DNA from: CAVQGZ01 sp964400785
Lineage (GTDB): Bacteria; Actinomycetota; Actinomycetes; Jiangellales; Jiangellaceae
Reading direction: 5' to 3'
Assembly: GCA_964400785.1 (NCBI GenBank)
Contig: CAYNWB010000033.1
Coordinates: forward strand, 1 to 23,914
Length of the DNA: 23,914 bases
A program made the position numbers and the translations under genes. Below the pieces are notes generated by a model. The model was not told the origin of the DNA and ran no database searches. It saw only the letters and a list, made by a program, of their open reading frames with translations. This document shows positions 22,105-23,914 of the stretch, one piece after another (position 1 is the first letter of the stretch; the number at the start of each line of letters is the position of its first letter).

Positions 22105-23700
22105 TCAGGTGGGGTTGGCAACGAGGGGTTCGAGCAGCACGTCGGGGTGGCGGCGCGCCACGCTGTCGGCGCGCCAGCGGTCGGGGAACAGGGCGAGGTA
22201 GGCGCCGTCCGTGCGACGCAGCACCTCGACCTCACGCTCGGAGTCCAGCACGGCAGCATCAGCGGCGCGCGTGAGCCTGGCTGTCGAGTAGGGCAGGCGC
22301 TCCAGGCGCACGGGGGCGCTGAACTCGTGCCGCATCCGGTGGCTGGCCACGTCGAACTGCAGCGGACCGACGGCTGCCAGCACCGGCGCCGAATCCCCGC
22401 GCAGGTCGGAGCGCAGCACCTGCACCACCCCCTCGCCGGTGATCTGCTCGATGCCGCGGCGAAACTGCTTGCCCTTGCTCGCATCGGCCGACCGGGCGAC
22501 GGCGAAGTGCTCCGGCGCGAAGGACGGCATCGGGGGGAAACGCACCGGGGCGCCGTCGGCATGCAGCGTGTCACCGGCCGTGAGCGCGGTCGCGTTCACC
22601 AGACCGATCACGTCGCCGGGGTAGGCCACCTCGATCGTCTCTCGGTCGCGGCCGAACATGGCCTGGGCGTACTTGGTGGCGAACGGACGTCCCGTCGCTG
22701 CGTGTGTGACGACCATGCCGCGCTCGAAGCGACCCGAGCAGACCCGGACGAACGCCACGCGGTCACGGTGGGAGGTGTCCATGCCGGCCTGCACCTTGAA
22801 CACCACGCCCGAGAACGGCGCGTCGAGCGGACGGGCGACGCCCTCGACATCGACACGGGCGTCCGGTGCCGGGGCGAGCTCGACGAGGGTGTCGAGCAGC
22901 TGGCGGATGCCGATGTTGAGCACGGCCGCGCCGAACAGCATCGGGGTGGAGCGTCCCGCCCGGAACGACGGCTCGTCCAGCTCGTCGAGAAGCGCGGACT
23001 CCTCGACGGCGGTCTGCCAGGCCTCGCCGTGCTCGGCGGCGGCCTGGTCGGGGGAGAGGGTCTCGGTGGCGGCGACCGTCGCCCCGCCGGCCGTGCGAGC
23101 GAAGCGCAGCATCTGCCCCGTGCGCCGGTCGAGTAGGCCCTCCATGAAGCCGGCCTCACCGACCGGCCACGTGAGCGGCGTGGCTCGCAGCCCGATCCGC
23201 GTCTCGATCTCGTCGCAGAGCTCCAACGCATGCTTGCCGGGACGGTCCCACTTGTTCACCAGGGTGATCACCGGGATCCCGCGATGGCGGCACACGTCGA
23301 ACAGCTTCAGCGTCTGCGGCTCGAGGCCCTTGGCGGCGTCCAGCAGCATCACGGCACAGTCCACGGCGGTGAGGACGCGGTAGGTGTCCTCGGAGAAGTC
23401 GGAGTGCCCCGGGGTGTCGACCAGGTTCACCACCGTGTCGCCGTAGGTGAACGACAGGGCGGCTGAGGTGATGGAGATGCCCCGGTCCTTCTCCATGGCC
23501 ATCCAGTCGGACACGACACCCTTGCGTCCGGCCTTGCCGTGGACGGCGCCGGCCTGCCCGATCACGCGGGCGTGCAGCGCGAGGGCCTCGGTGAGCGTCG
23601 ACTTGCCGGCGTCGGGGTGGCTGATGACGGCGAAGGTGCGACGCCGACGGGCCTGCTTCGGGACGTCGAGAGCCGCCGGCTCAGCGTGCTGCAGCGACAT
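22105..23700 (-). CDS. prfC: Peptide chain release factor 3 (RF3)
   Basis: RF3 is the translational GTPase that recycles RF1/RF2 from the ribosome after peptide release. The 531-residue protein has P-loop SHPDAGKST (27-35), switch I RGISITSAAL (73-82), DTPGHSDF (95-102) and NKWDRPG (149-155) in the G domain, then domain II (FSGVVFKVQAGMD, HRDRVAFVRVCSGRFERGM) and domain III (VGPLQFDVASHRMRHEF). Length and order fit RF3 rather than EF-G, which is longer. The ATG at 23700 is the conserved start, with ACGGA about 9-13 bases upstream. It is the first gene of the run prfC-rnj-spermidine-synthase-like-flavodoxin. A possible promoter lies 35 bases upstream. Nothing appears broken. Confidence 0.96.
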   Translation of the reverse strand: MSLQHAEPAALDVPKQARRRRTFAVISHPDAGKSTLTEALALHARVIGQAGAVHGKAGRKGVVSDWMAMEKDRGISITSAALSFTYGDTVVNLVDTPGHSDFSEDTYRVLTAVDCAVMLLDAAKGLEPQTLKLFDVCRHRGIPVITLVNKWDRPGKHALELCDEIETRIGLRATPLTWPVGEAGFMEGLLDRRTGQMLRFARTAGGATVAATETLSPDQAAAEHGEAWQTAVEESALLDELDEPSFRAGRSTPMLFGAAVLNIGIRQLLDTLVELAPAPDARVDVEGVARPLDAPFSGVVFKVQAGMDTSHRDRVAFVRVCSGRFERGMVVTHAATGRPFATKYAQAMFGRDRETIEVAYPGDVIGLVNATALTAGDTLHADGAPVRFPPMPSFAPEHFAVARSADASKGKQFRRGIEQITGEGVVQVLRSDLRGDSAPVLAAVGPLQFDVASHRMRHEFSAPVRLERLPYSTARLTRAADAAVLDSEREVEVLRRTDGAYLALFPDRWRADSVARRHPDVLLEPLVANPT

Positions 23701-23734
23701 GCACTCGATTCCGTGACGACGGGTGTGGTCTCAC

Positions 23735-23740
23735 AGCCTA
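23735..23740 (-). promoter_or_regulatory. Putative -10 element for prfC
   Basis: TAGGCT on the minus strand would place the transcription start near 23728, giving a short leader of about 28 bases that contains the ACGGA ribosome-site candidate. The 56 bases between the upstream gene and prfC hold no better hexamer and no obvious hairpin. A single hexamer without a -35 is weak evidence. Confidence 0.3.
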
Positions 23741-23756
23741 CCCGGCCGGCACCCGC

Positions 23757-23914
23757 CTAGTGATCGGCGATGACGGCCAGCAACCGGTCGCCGTAGGCCG
23801 CAGCCTTGGTCTGGCCGATGCCCGGGGTGCGCAGCAGCTGCTGGTGGTCCCGAGGTCGAGACCGGGCCAGAGCCCGCAGGGTCGAGTCGTGCAGCACGAC
23901 GTAGGCCGGGACGC
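23757..23914 (-). CDS. HRDC-domain C-terminus of a helicase-type protein (partial)
   Basis: Only the last 52 residues are inside the window; the rest is beyond its right edge. They read VPAYVVLHDSTLRALA, then LLRTPGIGQTKAAAYGDRLLAVI, ending in TAG. This is the classic HRDC pattern: a VPxYVVxxDxTL helix, then PGIGxxKxxxYGxxxL. HRDC domains sit at the C-terminus of RecQ helicases, of actinobacterial UvrD2-type helicases and of RNase D, where they bind nucleic acid. The very end of the protein being HRDC fits UvrD2 or RecQ best, but the enzyme domain is not visible. It reads in the same direction as prfC, 56 bases upstream of it. Confidence 0.8.
   Translation of the reverse strand, partial: VPAYVVLHDSTLRALARSRPRDHQQLLRTPGIGQTKAAAYGDRLLAVIADH

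Noticed and set aside
20572..23136. Long plus-strand open frames (20572-21798 and 21820-23136) opposite rnj and prfC
   Set aside because: They mirror well-conserved genes on the minus strand and show only low-complexity shadow composition.

Overview
The window is high-GC DNA with actinobacterial features. Starts are often GTG, genes overlap by ATGA or GTGA, and several genes start 5-7 bases after a TANNNT hexamer, the layout of leaderless genes common in Actinobacteria. A zinc-binding anti-sigma factor paired with an ECF sigma factor, a DUF5302 protein and an RNase J fit the same group. I cannot name the genus. I see no tRNA, rRNA, CRISPR array, transposase or prophage gene. Two runs of N (854-947, 4964-5031) are assembly gaps inside genes, and at least the second is the wrong length.

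Layout. 1-3825: 3' part of a very large exported protein with a TolB/WD40-like repeat propeller, a metzincin zinc-protease motif, a CARDB-like domain, an acidic linker and a C-terminal membrane anchor. 3896-5145: a small conserved protein converging on class I fructose-bisphosphate aldolase. 5220-5948: a VapBC-type toxin-antitoxin pair behind two interleaved inverted repeats. 5995-7587: a flavodoxin converging on a lipoprotein alpha/beta hydrolase. 7653-11198: a GH3 glycosidase converging on a two-HKD phospholipase D-like protein. 11199-11493: two apparent gene remnants, a LuxR-type helix-turn-helix end on the minus strand and a RimK-like ATP-grasp end on the plus strand. 11494-13583: an ABC-2 exporter (permease plus ATPase). 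13634-16064: overlapping gnd and zwf. 16080-16986: an ECF sigma/anti-sigma pair, possibly preceded by a leaderless 13-codon leader ORF. 17112-18842: DUF5302, then a coupled SRPBCC-SDR pair resembling DHRS12. 18864-23700: a minus-strand run prfC, rnj, spermidine-synthase-like, flavodoxin, with junctions that are overlapping or 18 bases long. 23757-end: C-terminal HRDC domain of a helicase-type protein.

How it fits together. Most of the window is chromosomal housekeeping: glycolysis/gluconeogenesis (aldolase), oxidative pentose phosphate (zwf, gnd), translation termination (RF3) and RNA decay (RNase J), with accessory insertions such as vapBC and the remnant-bearing patch near 11.3 kb. I found no convincing new multi-gene defence or biosynthetic system. 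The most original signals are regulatory or structural: the interleaved operators over vapBC, the coupled leader ORF in front of the sigma factor, the repeated leaderless promoter layout, the two-remnant scar, and the protease architecture.
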